Assembly (NCBI RefSeq): GCF_000025345.1
Contig: NC_013757.1
Location: 1,364,001 to 1,428,000, forward strand
Direction: 5' to 3'
Length of the DNA stretch: 64,000 bases
Source: Geodermatophilus obscurus DSM 43160
GTDB taxonomy: Bacteria > Actinomycetota > Actinomycetes > Mycobacteriales > Geodermatophilaceae
The notes beneath the pieces were generated by a model, which had not been told where the DNA came from, did no database searches, and was given only the letters and a program-made list of their open reading frames with translations. Made by a program: the position numbers and the translations under genes. How positions within the stretch are numbered: the stretch's first letter is position 1; the number at the start of each line of letters is the position of its first letter. Of the stretch, positions 1 through 9,883 are shown in pieces.

Positions 1-1
1 C

Positions 2-2383
2 CTCCCTGGGCAGTACGTCAACATCGCCGTCCCCGGCACCGAGGAGTCCCGCTCGTACTCCTTCAGCAGCGCCCCGCAGGACGAGGCACTGACCTTCCTC
101 GTGAAGCTGACACCCGGCGGCGTCATGTCCACGTACCTGGCAGAGCGCGCCGAGGTCGGGGACGAGATCACCTTCACCGGACCCCACGGCAGCTTCTTCC
201 TCCGCGACTCCGACGCCCCGTTGCTGCTCCTGGCCGGCGGCACCGGGCTGGCGCCGGTCCTGTCCATCCTGCGGACCCTGGCGGGCAACCGCAGCGACCG
301 CGGGATGCACCTCGTCTACGGCGTCACGACCGACGACGACCTCGTCGAGATGGACACCCTGGAGCAGCTCGCGGGCGCCATCGACGGACTCACCTGGGAC
401 TACTGCGTCGCCGACCCCGCGACGACGGCACCCAACCAGGGCTACGTCACCGGCCTCTACGGGCCCGAGCACCTGCACGACGGGGATGCCGCGGTGTACC
501 TCTGCGGCCCGCCGGCCATGGTCGAGGCGGTCCGCGGGCACGTCGCCGCGCTGGGGGTGGCCCCCTCGGGTTTCTACTACGAGAAGTTCGCGCTGGCCGC
601 GGTCCCGACCGAGGCCGCCGGGGAGGTCGCCGGACCCGAGCCCGGGGCGGTCGTGCCGGAGCCCGAGGAGGTCGCTCCCGAGCCGCCGCCGGTGCCGGTG
701 GTCGTGCCGGACACGGTCGCCGAGCTGCTGGCCCTGGACGGCCGGGAGGGCCGGACGTCGGCCGGGCAGGCCCTGTTCCCGCCGGTCGAGCTGTTCCCCC
801 TCGGCGCCGACGCGGCGCGGCCGCGTGTTGAGTCGCCGGAGCAGATGTGGCGCGTGGCGGGACAGCGGATCGGGGAGCCGTTCCCCACCGGTGACGTCCT
901 GCCCGTGGACGACGCCGACGACCTCGTGCCCGCCGTCGGCGCCCGCGCCGTCGCCGGTCAGGAGATGCTGCCCGAGGTGGCGCTGGAGCAGCTCACCCCA
1001 CCGACACCCGAGGCGCCGGCGGGTCAGGCGGACGCGGATCAGGCGGACGGAGATCAGGCGGACGCGGAGATCGAACCGGCGTTGACCGCCGAGGGCTACA
1101 CGATCACGGGCGACGGGTACGAGATCGGTGAGGAACACCCGTCCGTGCACGAGTCCGACGCCATCTTCGACGCCCGGCGGGCGCTGGAGCTGGGCGCGCT
1201 CGAGCTCACCATCGGTCGCCTGACGCACCAGCAGCTCGTCGGCTACCGGGTGCTGGCCGAGGCCACCGTGCCCTACGTCGAGGGCGACCGGTTCGTCGAC
1301 GCGGCGGCCTACACCGAGACCAACGCCGCCTTCCACGACTACCTGTTCACCCTCACCGGCAACGAGCACCTGCTGCGCGCCTACCAGGCGCTCGGCGTCA
1401 AGGGGCACATGGAGGAGTCGCTGCGCTCGGCCACCTGGGTGCACCCGCGGTGCGCGCAGGACCACCTCGACATCGTCGAGGCGTTCCGGAACGGCCACCG
1501 CGAGCGGGCACGGATCCTCGTCACCGAGCACGCGGAGCGGTCGAAGGAGACCACCCGACGGGCCATGCACGACCTCGCCGCGGGACGCCGTCCCCGGTTC
1601 GTCACGCCGGGCCGGTTCGCCGGCCAGGTGGTCCTGGTCACCGGTGCCGGCCAGGGGATCGGCCAGCGCACGGCCCGGCGAATCAGCGCGGAGGGCGGGA
1701 CCCTGGTGCTGGCCGACCGGGCGGAGCTCGTGCGCGACCTGGCCGGCGAGCTGACCCGTCCGGGCGCCGAGGCGGTCCCGGTGGTCGCCGACCTGGAGAC
1801 CTGGGAGGGCGCGTCCGCGGTCGTGGACGCCGCGCTGGCGCGGTTCGGCCGCATCGACGTCGCCGTCCACACCGTGGGCGGGACGATCTGGGCCAAGCCG
1901 TTCGAGCACTATCCGGCCGACCAGGTCCAGGCGGAGATCAGCCGTTCCCTGTGGCCGACGCTGTGGTGCTGCCGCGCCGTCGTCCCGCACATGGTCGAGC
2001 GGGGCCGCGGCACCATAGTCAACGTCTCCTCGGTGGCCACCCGGGGGCTCAACCGGATCCCCTACGCCGCGGCCAAGGGCGGGGTCAACGCGATCACCAC
2101 CGCGCTGGCCCTGGAGATGGCGCCGCACGGCGTGCGCGTCGTCGCCACCGCGCCCGGCGGCACCGAGGCTCCACCCCGCCGGACGCCCCGCGGCCCCGCA
2201 CCGGCGACGGAGCAGGAGGAGGCCTGGTACCGGACGATCGTCGACCAGACGGTCGAGTCCTCGCTGCTGAAGCGCTACGGCACCCTGGACGAGCAGGCGG
2301 CGGCCATCACCTTCCTCGCGTCGGAGGAGGCCTCCTACATCACCGGGACCGTCCTGCCCGTGGCCGGCGGCGACCTGGGCTGA
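2..2383 (+). CDS. benC-benD: BenC-FCD-BenD fusion (benzoate dioxygenase reductase / cis-diol dehydrogenase), 5' truncated
   Basis: The frame is open from base 2, so the gene starts outside the window and its N-terminal 2Fe-2S ferredoxin part is missing; 793 residues remain. In order I see the FAD-binding motif RSYSFSS, the NAD-binding motif AGGTGLAP, the reductase end YLCGPPAMV, an acidic Pro/Glu linker with a QAD repeat, a helical FCD domain like the ligand domain of GntR regulators (about residues 383-527), and a short-chain dehydrogenase (about 539-793) with TGAGQGIG, the Ser of NVSS and YAAAK. BenC passes electrons from NADH to benzoate 1,2-dioxygenase; BenD oxidises the resulting cis-diol to catechol. 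The upstream benAB genes are presumably just outside. No stop or start interrupts the join, so fusion is seen directly; the role of the FCD part is unknown. Confidence 0.88.
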   Translation, partial: LPGQYVNIAVPGTEESRSYSFSSAPQDEALTFLVKLTPGGVMSTYLAERAEVGDEITFTGPHGSFFLRDSDAPLLLLAGGTGLAPVLSILRTLAGNRSDRGMHLVYGVTTDDDLVEMDTLEQLAGAIDGLTWDYCVADPATTAPNQGYVTGLYGPEHLHDGDAAVYLCGPPAMVEAVRGHVAALGVAPSGFYYEKFALAAVPTEAAGEVAGPEPGAVVPEPEEVAPEPPPVPVVVPDTVAELLALDGREGRTSAGQALFPPVELFPLGADAARPRVESPEQMWRVAGQRIGEPFPTGDVLPVDDADDLVPAVGARAVAGQEMLPEVALEQLTPPTPEAPAGQADADQADGDQADAEIEPALTAEGYTITGDGYEIGEEHPSVHESDAIFDARRALELGALELTIGRLTHQQLVGYRVLAEATVPYVEGDRFVDAAAYTETNAAFHDYLFTLTGNEHLLRAYQALGVKGHMEESLRSATWVHPRCAQDHLDIVEAFRNGHRERARILVTEHAERSKETTRRAMHDLAAGRRPRFVTPGRFAGQVVLVTGAGQGIGQRTARRISAEGGTLVLADRAELVRDLAGELTRPGAEAVPVVADLETWEGASAVVDAALARFGRIDVAVHTVGGTIWAKPFEHYPADQVQAEISRSLWPTLWCCRAVVPHMVERGRGTIVNVSSVATRGLNRIPYAAAKGGVNAITTALALEMAPHGVRVVATAPGGTEAPPRRTPRGPAPATEQEEAWYRTIVDQTVESSLLKRYGTLDEQAAAITFLASEEASYITGTVLPVAGGDLG

Positions 2384-2436
2384 GCGGCGTGCACGCACCT
2401 CCGGTTCCCGCGCAGGCCCGGCCCTACGGTGGCGAC

Positions 2437-5169
2437 GTGCACCAGGGGGACGACGACGTCCACGTCGTGGGGCCGGCCACCGCGGCGGTGCAGCTCGACG
2501 CGCTGCTCGACCGCGCCCGCACCGGCGGCCCCGTCGTGGCCCTCGTCGAGGGCCCGGCGGGGATCGGCAGGACGACCGTCCTCCGTCGGTTCCTGCACCG
2601 GCACGCCGACCTGCAGGTGACCGCGGCCGCCGGGCTGCCCTGGGAGAGCTCCCGGAACGGGGCGCTGGCGCGGCGGTTGCTGGACGACGACCCGCGGCAC
2701 CTGCCCGCCCCGCCGGACGCGGCCGACGCGGTCGACCTGGGCACCGCGCTGGCCGGGCGGTGGGAGTCGCGTGCGGGGGAGGGGCCGCTGGTCGTCGTGG
2801 TCGACGACGCCCACTGCGCGGACCCGGTCTCCCTGCAGGCGATCACCTCCGGGCTCGCCCGGCTGCGGGACGTCGCCGTCCTGGTGCTGCTCGCCCGGGC
2901 GACGGGCTGGCCGGCCGCCGGGGAGCCCCGGGCGGTCGAGGTGCTCGATCGGCTCCCCGCCGTCCCGGTGCCGGTCCCGCCGCTGGGACCGGCGGAGACC
3001 CGGCTGCTGGCGGCGCGCATCGCGGCCGTCGACCTCCCCCTGTCGGTGGCCCGCCGACTCTGCACGCACACCGCGGGGATCCCACGGCACCTGCTCGAGC
3101 TGCTGAACGAGACCCCACCCGCCCGTTGGTCGGACTGGCAGACCCGGCTCCCGGTGCCGAGCCGGGTCCAGCAGCGGGTACGCCGGACCCTCGACGGCTG
3201 TCCTCGGCCGGCCCGGGCGCTCGTCGAGGCCGCGGCCGTGCTGGGCCCGACACCGGTGCTGGCCGACGCCGCGGCGCTGGCCGAGGTGTCCGACCCCATC
3301 GGCGCCCTCGACGAGGCCTGCGCCGCGGGCCTGCTGGAGGCGACCGCCGGCCACGGCCTGGACACGCTGGCCTTCCCGGAGCGGTTCGTCCGCGATGCCG
3401 TCCACGCCACCCTGACGCCCGCCGCACGGCACCGGCTGCACCTGCGCGCGGCCACCCTCGTCACCGACGACACCGATCGGCTGCGCCACCGGGTCGAGGC
3501 CGCGCCCCTGCCCGACGCCGGCCTCGCCGAGGAACTGGTGGAGCTGGCCCGCCGCAAGGCCGACGAGGGGGCCTGGGCCGTCGTCGCCGGCGCGCTCATC
3601 GACGCCGGCCGGATCAGCCCCAGCCGCGCCGCTCGGGAGGAGCGGCTGCTCGAGGCCGTCGACGCACTCGCCGGAGCCGGCCTGCTGGGCCAGGCGGTGG
3701 ACGCCCTCCCGGAGGTCGAGGCCCTTCCGTCCGGTCCACGTCGCGACGCCGTCCTCGCCTACGTCGCGGTCCAGCGCGGCCGCCGGGCCGAGGCCGTCTC
3801 CTATCTCGACACCGCCTGGCGGCACCGCGGTTCCGACCGGCGCGCTGCGGCGGTGGTCTGCCAGCGCCACGTCCTGCACGCCCTGGCCGACTGGGACGGC
3901 GACGAACTGGTGCGGTGGGCGGGCCGGGCGGGTGAGTACGCCGAGCCGGGTGCGCCGGCCGCGGTCGAGTCGCGCGCCATCGTCGGCCTGGGGCTCGCCG
4001 CCTGCGGCGCGGTCGACGCGGCGTTCACCGCCTACCGGCAGGCGGTGGCAGAGAGCCCGTCGGGGCCCCAGCACCAGCGATCGCGCATGGGGCTGGGCTG
4101 GCTGTCCCTCGCCCAGGACGAACCCGAGGCCGCCCGGCGCGAGCTCGAGTCCGCCGTCCCCACCGTCCGGCAGACCGGCTCCAAGCGGATCTCCCTGTGG
4201 GCCCTGGTGTGGCTGGCCCGGACCCGGTTCGTCCTGGGTGACTGGCCCGGGGCGCTGGACGCCGTCAACCAGGCCGAGGTGCTGCTCGGCACCACCGGGC
4301 TGGACCTGCTGCGTCCCCTCGTGCACTGGACCGGCGCGCAGGTGCGTGCGCTCCGCGGGGAGCAGGAGGCCGCGGAGCGCCACCTGCTGCTGGGCGCGGC
4401 CGCCGAGCACGACTACACCGTCAGAACGGTGCCCGCGCTGCTCGCCCGGGCCTCCGTGGCAGAGGCGGCGTCGGACTACGACGCGGTCGTCCGCCACCTG
4501 ACCCCCCTCGTGCTCCGGACACCGCGCGGCGGACTCGACGAGCCCGGGTTCTGGCCCTGGCACGACGTCTACGCCAACGCGCTCGTCGTGACCGGTCGGC
4601 TCCCCGAGGCCGAGGCGTTCCTGGCACCGCACGAGGCGACGGTCCGCCGACGGGGACACCGCTCCGCAGGTGCCCGGCTCGGCTACGTCCGTGGCCGGCT
4701 GCTCGCCGCGCGCGGTGACCTCCTCGGTGCGGAGGAGGCGTTCGACCAGGCACGAGCCCAGCTGGCCGGGCTGCCGATGCCGTACGAGCGGGCCCGCGTG
4801 GACTTCGCCCACGGCGTGACGCTGCGCCGGGTCGGCCGGCGGCGGGACGCTGCGGCGCTGCTCACCACGGCGCGTCAGTCCTTCGCCGCCCTGGGCGCGC
4901 AGGTCTACGTGGAGCGCTGCGACCGGGAGCTAAAGACCGGACGGCCCGCGCCCCGCGCCGCAGAGCCCGGCACCGAGAACCTCACCGAGCAGGAACGAAC
5001 CGTCGCCACGCTCGTCGCGACCGGTCTGACCAACAAGGAGGTGGCCGCGTCGATGCTGCTGTCGGTCAAGACCGTCCAGTTCCACCTGACCCGGATCTAC
5101 GCGAAGCTCGGCGTCCGCTCGCGCTCCGAGCTCGCCGCCCGGTTCGCCCCTGCCCGGGGGCAGCGGTGA
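2437..5169 (+). CDS. Large LuxR-family ATPase regulator, probably of the ben operon
   Basis: A 910-residue LAL-type regulator. The N-terminal AAA-like ATPase has Walker A (EGPAGIGRTT) and Walker B (VVVVDDAHCAD); a long helical repeat region follows; the last 60 residues are a LuxR helix-turn-helix (TEQERTVATLVATGLTNKEV). I chose GTG 2437 because TACGGT at 2425-2430 lies six bases upstream, the leaderless pattern seen across this window; GTG 2389 is also in frame. It directly follows the ben fusion in the same direction. LuxR-type regulators control ben genes in Corynebacterium, so a role in benzoate control is likely but inferred. Confidence 0.85.
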   Translation: MHQGDDDVHVVGPATAAVQLDALLDRARTGGPVVALVEGPAGIGRTTVLRRFLHRHADLQVTAAAGLPWESSRNGALARRLLDDDPRHLPAPPDAADAVDLGTALAGRWESRAGEGPLVVVVDDAHCADPVSLQAITSGLARLRDVAVLVLLARATGWPAAGEPRAVEVLDRLPAVPVPVPPLGPAETRLLAARIAAVDLPLSVARRLCTHTAGIPRHLLELLNETPPARWSDWQTRLPVPSRVQQRVRRTLDGCPRPARALVEAAAVLGPTPVLADAAALAEVSDPIGALDEACAAGLLEATAGHGLDTLAFPERFVRDAVHATLTPAARHRLHLRAATLVTDDTDRLRHRVEAAPLPDAGLAEELVELARRKADEGAWAVVAGALIDAGRISPSRAAREERLLEAVDALAGAGLLGQAVDALPEVEALPSGPRRDAVLAYVAVQRGRRAEAVSYLDTAWRHRGSDRRAAAVVCQRHVLHALADWDGDELVRWAGRAGEYAEPGAPAAVESRAIVGLGLAACGAVDAAFTAYRQAVAESPSGPQHQRSRMGLGWLSLAQDEPEAARRELESAVPTVRQTGSKRISLWALVWLARTRFVLGDWPGALDAVNQAEVLLGTTGLDLLRPLVHWTGAQVRALRGEQEAAERHLLLGAAAEHDYTVRTVPALLARASVAEAASDYDAVVRHLTPLVLRTPRGGLDEPGFWPWHDVYANALVVTGRLPEAEAFLAPHEATVRRRGHRSAGARLGYVRGRLLAARGDLLGAEEAFDQARAQLAGLPMPYERARVDFAHGVTLRRVGRRRDAAALLTTARQSFAALGAQVYVERCDRELKTGRPAPRAAEPGTENLTEQERTVATLVATGLTNKEVAASMLLSVKTVQFHLTRIYAKLGVRSRSELAARFAPARGQR

Positions 5170-5448
5170 CGGCCCGCCATCCGGTCGAGGCGCACCCGGG
5201 CGAGGAGAGCGCCGCGGCGGGTGGCGAGGAGCGGACCTCGACCACCACCGTGACCGCCGTCGGGGTCCGTCCGGGGCTGCCGGTCCCCGTTCGCCCTCGT
5301 TCCGATGACGCTCGACCTGCGCAGGTGGACCCACGCGGACGAGTACGGACCCCCGGCCGACGGCTGGGGTCGTGTCGGCACCAGGTCGACCGGCTCGGGT
5401 GTCCCACGCGGCCCACCCGGCGACGACCTCGGAGCAGGCCTGCCCGTG
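5170..5448. other. Intergenic gap between luxR-type gene and hydrolase
   Basis: The gap separates two convergent genes. Open frames on both strands here have no recognisable domain and composition typical of antisense shadow. I see no clear terminator hairpin. Confidence 0.4.
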
Positions 5449-6228
5449 TCACCGACGGCGGGGGAAGAGCAGGCTGAGTCCGGGTGGGGGCCGGAACGGT
5501 GTCCAGGTGCCCTCGGCCATCCCCAGCCGGTCGGCCAGCAGCCACAGCACCGCCGGGTTGCAGGCGAGGCCGAGGTGGCTGCCGCGCACTTCCACGTTCT
5601 CCCGCCGAGGGCGGACCTCGTACCGGCACGACGACCAGTGCACGATGCCGTCGGCCCGCGTGTAGACCGACGTCGCGGGCACGCGCAGGGAGCCGCGCTC
5701 GGCCCAGGGCCGGGGCAGCGCTGCCGCCCCGCGGAGCAGGCGGGTGCCGCCGTCGACGATCCCCGACGCGGTGCGGACCCAGGGCGCCGAGCGCACCACC
5801 GGCGTGCCAAGGGTGACCAGTCCGCGGACGCTGCCCGGCGCGGCTCTGGCCAGTTCCTGCGCGTAGAGCCCGCCGAGACTCCAGCCGACCAGGCTGACCC
5901 GCCGTCCCGAGGTCCGGTGCAGCTGCTCGACTCGTGCGCGCAGCGTGTCGACGACGCGGCCCGTCGGGCCCCGGTTGATGCCCAGGCTCCAGCCGGACAC
6001 GTCGTGACCCAGGGCGCGCAGCGCGGTCCTGAGCACCACGGTGGCGGGGTCGCCGGTCATCAGCCCCGGCAGCACCAGCACCGGATGGCCGTCCCCGCGG
6101 CGGGCAGCCGCGAGCAACGGCCAGGCAGCCGCCAGGGCGGCGACGTCCAGACCCGCTCGCGGCGGCTCGGTGAGCAGCGCAGTTCGTGAGGGGGAGCGCT
6201 TGGCGGCAGGCACCTGGACAGCATCCAC
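5449..6228 (-). CDS. Alpha/beta hydrolase
   Basis: A 259-residue alpha/beta-hydrolase-fold protein. It has the oxyanion region VLVLPGLMTGD, the nucleophile elbow GWSLGGLYAQ around residue 117, a candidate Asp in VYTRADGIVHW and a C-terminal His in GSHLGL, so the triad appears complete. Length and motifs fit the PGAP1-like or lipase/esterase group; the substrate cannot be told. There is no signal peptide, so it is probably cytoplasmic. It is monocistronic and diverges from the phosphatase gene that starts about 100 bases away. Confidence 0.75.
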   Translation of the reverse strand: MDAVQVPAAKRSPSRTALLTEPPRAGLDVAALAAAWPLLAAARRGDGHPVLVLPGLMTGDPATVVLRTALRALGHDVSGWSLGINRGPTGRVVDTLRARVEQLHRTSGRRVSLVGWSLGGLYAQELARAAPGSVRGLVTLGTPVVRSAPWVRTASGIVDGGTRLLRGAAALPRPWAERGSLRVPATSVYTRADGIVHWSSCRYEVRPRRENVEVRGSHLGLACNPAVLWLLADRLGMAEGTWTPFRPPPGLSLLFPRRR

Positions 6229-6328
6229 GGCGCGGAACGCTGCAACCCCACCTGCTCCTCCCGCTGGAGCGCGCCCGGCGCCGCCCTGCCGCGGGCACCG
6301 CGGCGCCCGTCCTGCCTAGAGTCTGCTC

Positions 6329-7599
6329 ATGTCGACCCCGCCGGGCCCTGACCTGGACGTCGGCGCGCTGCTCGATCGAGTGGAGGGGATCGCGCCGATC
6401 GAGGCTGTGGAGGCCGCGGGGGAGGCGCTCGCGGAGATGCTCGACGCGCGTGAGCTGACCTTCCTGATCGCCGACTTCAGCGGTCGCGCCGTCGTGCGTC
6501 TCACGACAGGTGCGGCCGGGGCCGAGGGTGCCCGTCTGCAGGCGGGCGCACGGGCGGAGACGCTGGCCCTGCCCGGCACCGTCTACGAGCGCGTGCTGCG
6601 GACCCAGGAGGTCGACGTGGAGGCGCTGGACGAGGGGGTCCGAGTGATCGCCCCGGTCACGGAACAGGGGGATGCGGTCGGGCTCCTGGAACTGGTCCTG
6701 CCTGCCCACCCTGCTCCGACGGTGGTCGCCGACGTCGCCGCCGCCGCTCAGGCGCTGGCCTACGTCGTCATCGCCGCCCGCCGGTACACCGACGTGTTCG
6801 AGTGGAGACAGCGCACCACACCGTTCTCCCTGGCCGCCGAGATCCAGCGTCGACTGCTGCCGGCCTCCTACACCTGTGAGGCCGGCAGTTCACCCTCGCC
6901 GGCTGGCTGGAACCGGCTGCCTCGGTGGGCGGTGACACCTTCGACTACACGCTCAACCGGGACGCGCTGCACGTGTCGATCACCGATGCCGTCGGCCACG
7001 AGGTCGAGGCCGCTCTGCTGGCGCCACTGCTCGTCGGGGCGCTGCGCAACGCCCGCCGGAGGGGACTGGACCTCGCCGCGCAGGCCCGGTACGCCAACGA
7101 CGCCCTGACCGACAACGCATCTGCAGGGCAGTTCGTCACCGGGCAACTCCTGCGCGTGGATCTGGCGACCGGCTCGGCCGCGGTCGTCAACGCCGGTCAC
7201 CCGTTGCCTCTGCGGCTGCGGGAGGGCCGGGTGCACGAGATCGGTCTGGGCATCGAACCACCGTTCGGTGTCGTGCCGGGCCAGTCGTTCCGGCTGCAGC
7301 GCTTCCCGCTCGCGCCAGGGGACCGGGTCATCCTGCTGACCGACGGCATGCAGGAGCGCGCCGCCGCGGTCCTCGACGTCGCGGCCACCCTCCGCGACAC
7401 CGCGGACCTGCACCCCCGAGAGGTCGTGCAGGAACTGGGCGCGGCAGTACTGCGTGCGACCGGCGGCGATCTGCGCGACGACGCCACCATGGTGTGTCTG
7501 GACTGGTACGGAGGTCGCCCGCGCCGCCGGGACAGCGTGCACGGTGCCGACGCCGGGCTCGCCTCGCCCGCGCGGGCTCCGCGCCGACGACAGGCCTGA
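6329..7599 (+). pseudogene. SpoIIE-type PP2C phosphatase, single-base frameshift
   Basis: The first part (from ATG 6329) encodes a GAF-like sensor segment and the phosphatase start SLAAEIQRRLLPASY, then loses frame. The rest of the PP2C domain continues in another frame from about 6886 (GQFTLAGWLEPA, GGDTFDY, NAGHPLPL, LLTDGMQE, DDATMV) to 7599. The shift lies at GGC 6884-6886, where one C seems missing; restoring it gives a continuous protein. The intact paralogue at 10908-12128 has the same order across this point (LLPPLTF...GGLEPAYDIGGDSFDY), which supports one ancestral gene. TAGAGT at 6317-6322, six bases before the ATG, suggests a leaderless promoter. It could be a true mutation or a sequencing error. 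Confidence 0.8.
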
Positions 7600-7699
7600 G
7601 CTGCAACTGGACCGTTCGCGTACGCGCGCCGGGTGGGATCACCACGGACGACGATCGGGACCGTCTCCTCGGGCGCAGTGCACTGCCCTCGCCCGGAGC

Positions 7700-8131
7700 T
7701 CAGCCGGTGGGGAAGCAGGCCCAGACGTGCTTGCGGTGGCCGGCGACGCTCCATCCGCGGTCGATGGTCACGGCGGCGACCATCCGCAGTCCCATGCCGC
7801 CGAGTGCCGGATCACGGCCGACGGCGGACTCGGGCCAGCGCTGCGGCTGCCCGTCACTGACGTCGAGGAGCAGCCCCTCCGCCATCCGAGCGGCATGCAC
7901 CCGCACGGGTGCCCGACCGTGCCGCAGACCGTTCGAAGCCAGTTCCTCGACGGCCAACAGGAGGTCATCGAGGACTGCTCCGGCTGCGCCGGGGTCCTCG
8001 AGCGTGTCGGGAACCCAGGTCCGCAGCTGGGCTCGCACGGTCCGCAGGTCTGCGGGCTGGAGGATCTCGGCTTCGTAGTGGGGTCCCGTGGTCTCGGGAC
8101 TCGGCCGTCGTGGCCAGGGGTCCAGGTCCAT
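7700..8131 (-). CDS. RsbW-like ATP-binding protein (anti-sigma/HATPase)
   Basis: A 143-residue GHKL-type ATPase without a sensor. The N box is seen in LLAVEELASNGLRHG and the G box in GGMGLRMV. Single-domain proteins of this size act as serine kinases or anti-sigma factors in partner switching, opposed by PP2C phosphatases like the ones on either side. ATG 8131 was chosen because the in-frame sequence upstream is low-complexity and Arg/Ser-rich. It converges with the frameshifted phosphatase gene. Confidence 0.75.
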   Translation of the reverse strand: MDLDPWPRRPSPETTGPHYEAEILQPADLRTVRAQLRTWVPDTLEDPGAAGAVLDDLLLAVEELASNGLRHGRAPVRVHAARMAEGLLLDVSDGQPQRWPESAVGRDPALGGMGLRMVAAVTIDRGWSVAGHRKHVWACFPTG

Positions 8132-8585
8132 CGACTCGTTCCGGTCGGGGGGCGTTCCTGAGCAGGTGCCCCGCTGTCGGTTCCTCGAACCCGACGAAAG
8201 GCGCGGGGGACGACGGAGCACCAGCACGTCGACCTCTGCGCACGCCGGGGGGTCGGGCTGCTGTCACAGCGGGCGCACGTGATGCCGGCAGCGGTCGACG
8301 TCGCAGACCGCGCCACCGCCGACCACGCTGGTGGCGAGAGACCGGCCCCGTGCCCTTCGGCCCAGGACGGTCGGGGGTTGTGGGCGGTGTCACTGGGGGC
8401 CGGACGCTTGCCCCGACCGGCGCTGGGCACGGTCATGACTGGCCCTCGGGCCGGACCGGGGCTGATGCCGACTGCCTCGGCGTCGGCCGGTCTCCGCAAG
8501 GTCGCGGGGTCGACACCGACCGCGGGTGGCTGATCCTCCAGCGCCGCCCGCCACATGACCGCCTACATGAGAGGCCATCCCAGCC
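8132..8585. other. 454 bp divergent intergenic region
   Basis: This lies between the minus-strand ATPase gene and the collagen-like gene and should hold both promoters. Weak open frames on both strands have no domain or consistent codon pattern. I could not identify a convincing -35/-10 pair. Confidence 0.4.
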
Positions 8586-9545
8586 ATGGCGCAGTCCAAG
8601 AGCACGACACGCAACGAGACCGTTGCGGTCCCCGTCGACGTCACCGTCGAGGAGGGCGACCGCGGTGTGAAGGGCCCGACCGGTCCGGTAGGCCCCGCCG
8701 GCGAGCCCGGCGATAAGGGTCCCAAGGGCCCGGCCGGCCCTGTCGGCGAGCGGGGTGACAAGGGCGAGAACGGCCCGGTCGGCCCCGCTGGCGAGCCCGG
8801 TGACAAGGGCGAGAAGGGCCCGAGCGGTCCGATCGGCCCGGTCGGGGAGCGCGGCGAGAAGGGACCGATCGGACCGCGCGGCGAGCAGGGCCCTCAGGGC
8901 GAGCCCGGCCCGCAGGGCGAGCAGGGGCCCGAGGGGGAGACCGGTCCGCAGGGCGAGCAGGGTCTGCCCGGCTCCACCGGTCGCCCCGGCGAGCAGGGTG
9001 AGCAGGGCCCGCAGGGCCTGCCCGGGCTGCGCGGCGAGACCGGCCCCCAGGGCGTGGCCGGTGAGCAGGGGCCGCAAGGTGAGCAGGGCCTCCGCGGCGC
9101 CCAGGGCCCGCGCGGTGTGATCGGCGAGACCGGCGAGCAGGGTGAGAAGGGCCTGCCCGGTGTGCAGGGCCTGCCCGGTCTGCAGGGCGAGCGGGGTGCT
9201 GCTGGTGTCCGCGGCCTGCAGGGCCCGCAGGGCGTGCAGGGTCCGGCCGGTCCGGCCGGTCCGGTTGGTCTGCCCGGCGTGCAGGGTCCGCAGGGCCCGG
9301 CCGGACCGGCCTGGCTCTACCAGCCCAGCCCCGCCGAGCTGGCGAACAAGGTCAAGCAGGCGGCGCTGGACGTCACGCCGCGCACCGTCTACGACCCGCG
9401 GGTGGGCGTCCGCTACCTGGCGACGCTGACCTCGACGCTGGTCAAGCTGCAGGGTGGGCTGTTCCTGCGTGCCATCGTCGACACCGATGCCGCGGCGAAC
9501 AAGCAGTCGGGCGCCGACCTGTCCAACGTGCGCTCCATCGCCTGA
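8586..9545 (+). CDS. Collagen-like Gly-X-Y repeat protein
   Basis: A 319-residue protein in three parts. A 23-residue N-terminus has no signal peptide. Residues 24-242 are 73 uninterrupted Gly-X-Y triplets, rich in [12 protein letters not shown] and GDK, compatible with a charged collagen triple helix. A 77-residue C-terminal domain starts at [20 protein letters not shown] and has no family I recognise; it may be a trimerisation or anchoring module. No LPXTG motif or membrane segment is visible, so its location is unclear. A perfect terminator follows, so it is probably monocistronic. Confidence 0.85.
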   Translation: MAQSKSTTRNETVAVPVDVTVEEGDRGVKGPTGPVGPAGEPGDKGPKGPAGPVGERGDKGENGPVGPAGEPGDKGEKGPSGPIGPVGERGEKGPIGPRGEQGPQGEPGPQGEQGPEGETGPQGEQGLPGSTGRPGEQGEQGPQGLPGLRGETGPQGVAGEQGPQGEQGLRGAQGPRGVIGETGEQGEKGLPGVQGLPGLQGERGAAGVRGLQGPQGVQGPAGPAGPVGLPGVQGPQGPAGPAWLYQPSPAELANKVKQAALDVTPRTVYDPRVGVRYLATLTSTLVKLQGGLFLRAIVDTDAAANKQSGADLSNVRSIA

Positions 9546-9560
9546 CCGGCGCAGCAGACC

Positions 9561-9604
9561 CGAAGGGCGCCCCGTCCCGCCACCGCGGGACGGGGCGCCC
9601 TTCG
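9561..9604 (+). terminator. Perfect 20-bp hairpin terminator of the collagen-like gene
   Basis: Bases 9561-9580 pair perfectly with 9585-9604 around a four-base loop (CACC). It begins 15 bases after the collagen-like stop codon. There is no U tract, as usual for high-GC actinobacterial terminators. Confidence 0.85.
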
Positions 9605-9883
9605 CTGTCCGGACTGCGCCCCGCTCCGGCGTGGCAGTGACCATCAGGACGCCCGTGCGCTGGATCCCCGGGCTGGCCTGCGCGCCACGACCCCGTGACC
9701 ACCTGCCTGGCGTGCCCAGAGGGTCCTGGCGGGGCGTCGTCGCGCGGAGATGGGTGGAGGTCGCCGACCCGGGACGACCACGGCTGCTCCCACCGTCGGA
9801 GACGGGGCCGTCGCGGCCTGACACGCCGGAGCTGTCTTGACGCCCCGATGTGACCCCGACCACTGTTGTGCGGGGAGGGCGCA
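9605..9883. other. Intergenic sequence without a supported gene
   Basis: Several frames are open on both strands, but none has a start with a good ribosome site, a domain or a plausible composition. I see nothing else in it. Confidence 0.4.

Noticed and set aside
2335..4812. A long minus-strand open frame of about 825 codons
   Set aside because: It is antisense to the LuxR-type regulator, has no domain and is very rich in Gly/Arg/Pro, as expected from the GC-rich opposite strand.
8650..9320. Tandem DNA repeat or assembly artefact
   Set aside because: The repeats stay in one reading frame as Gly-X-Y triplets with varied codons, so this is a real collagen-like domain.
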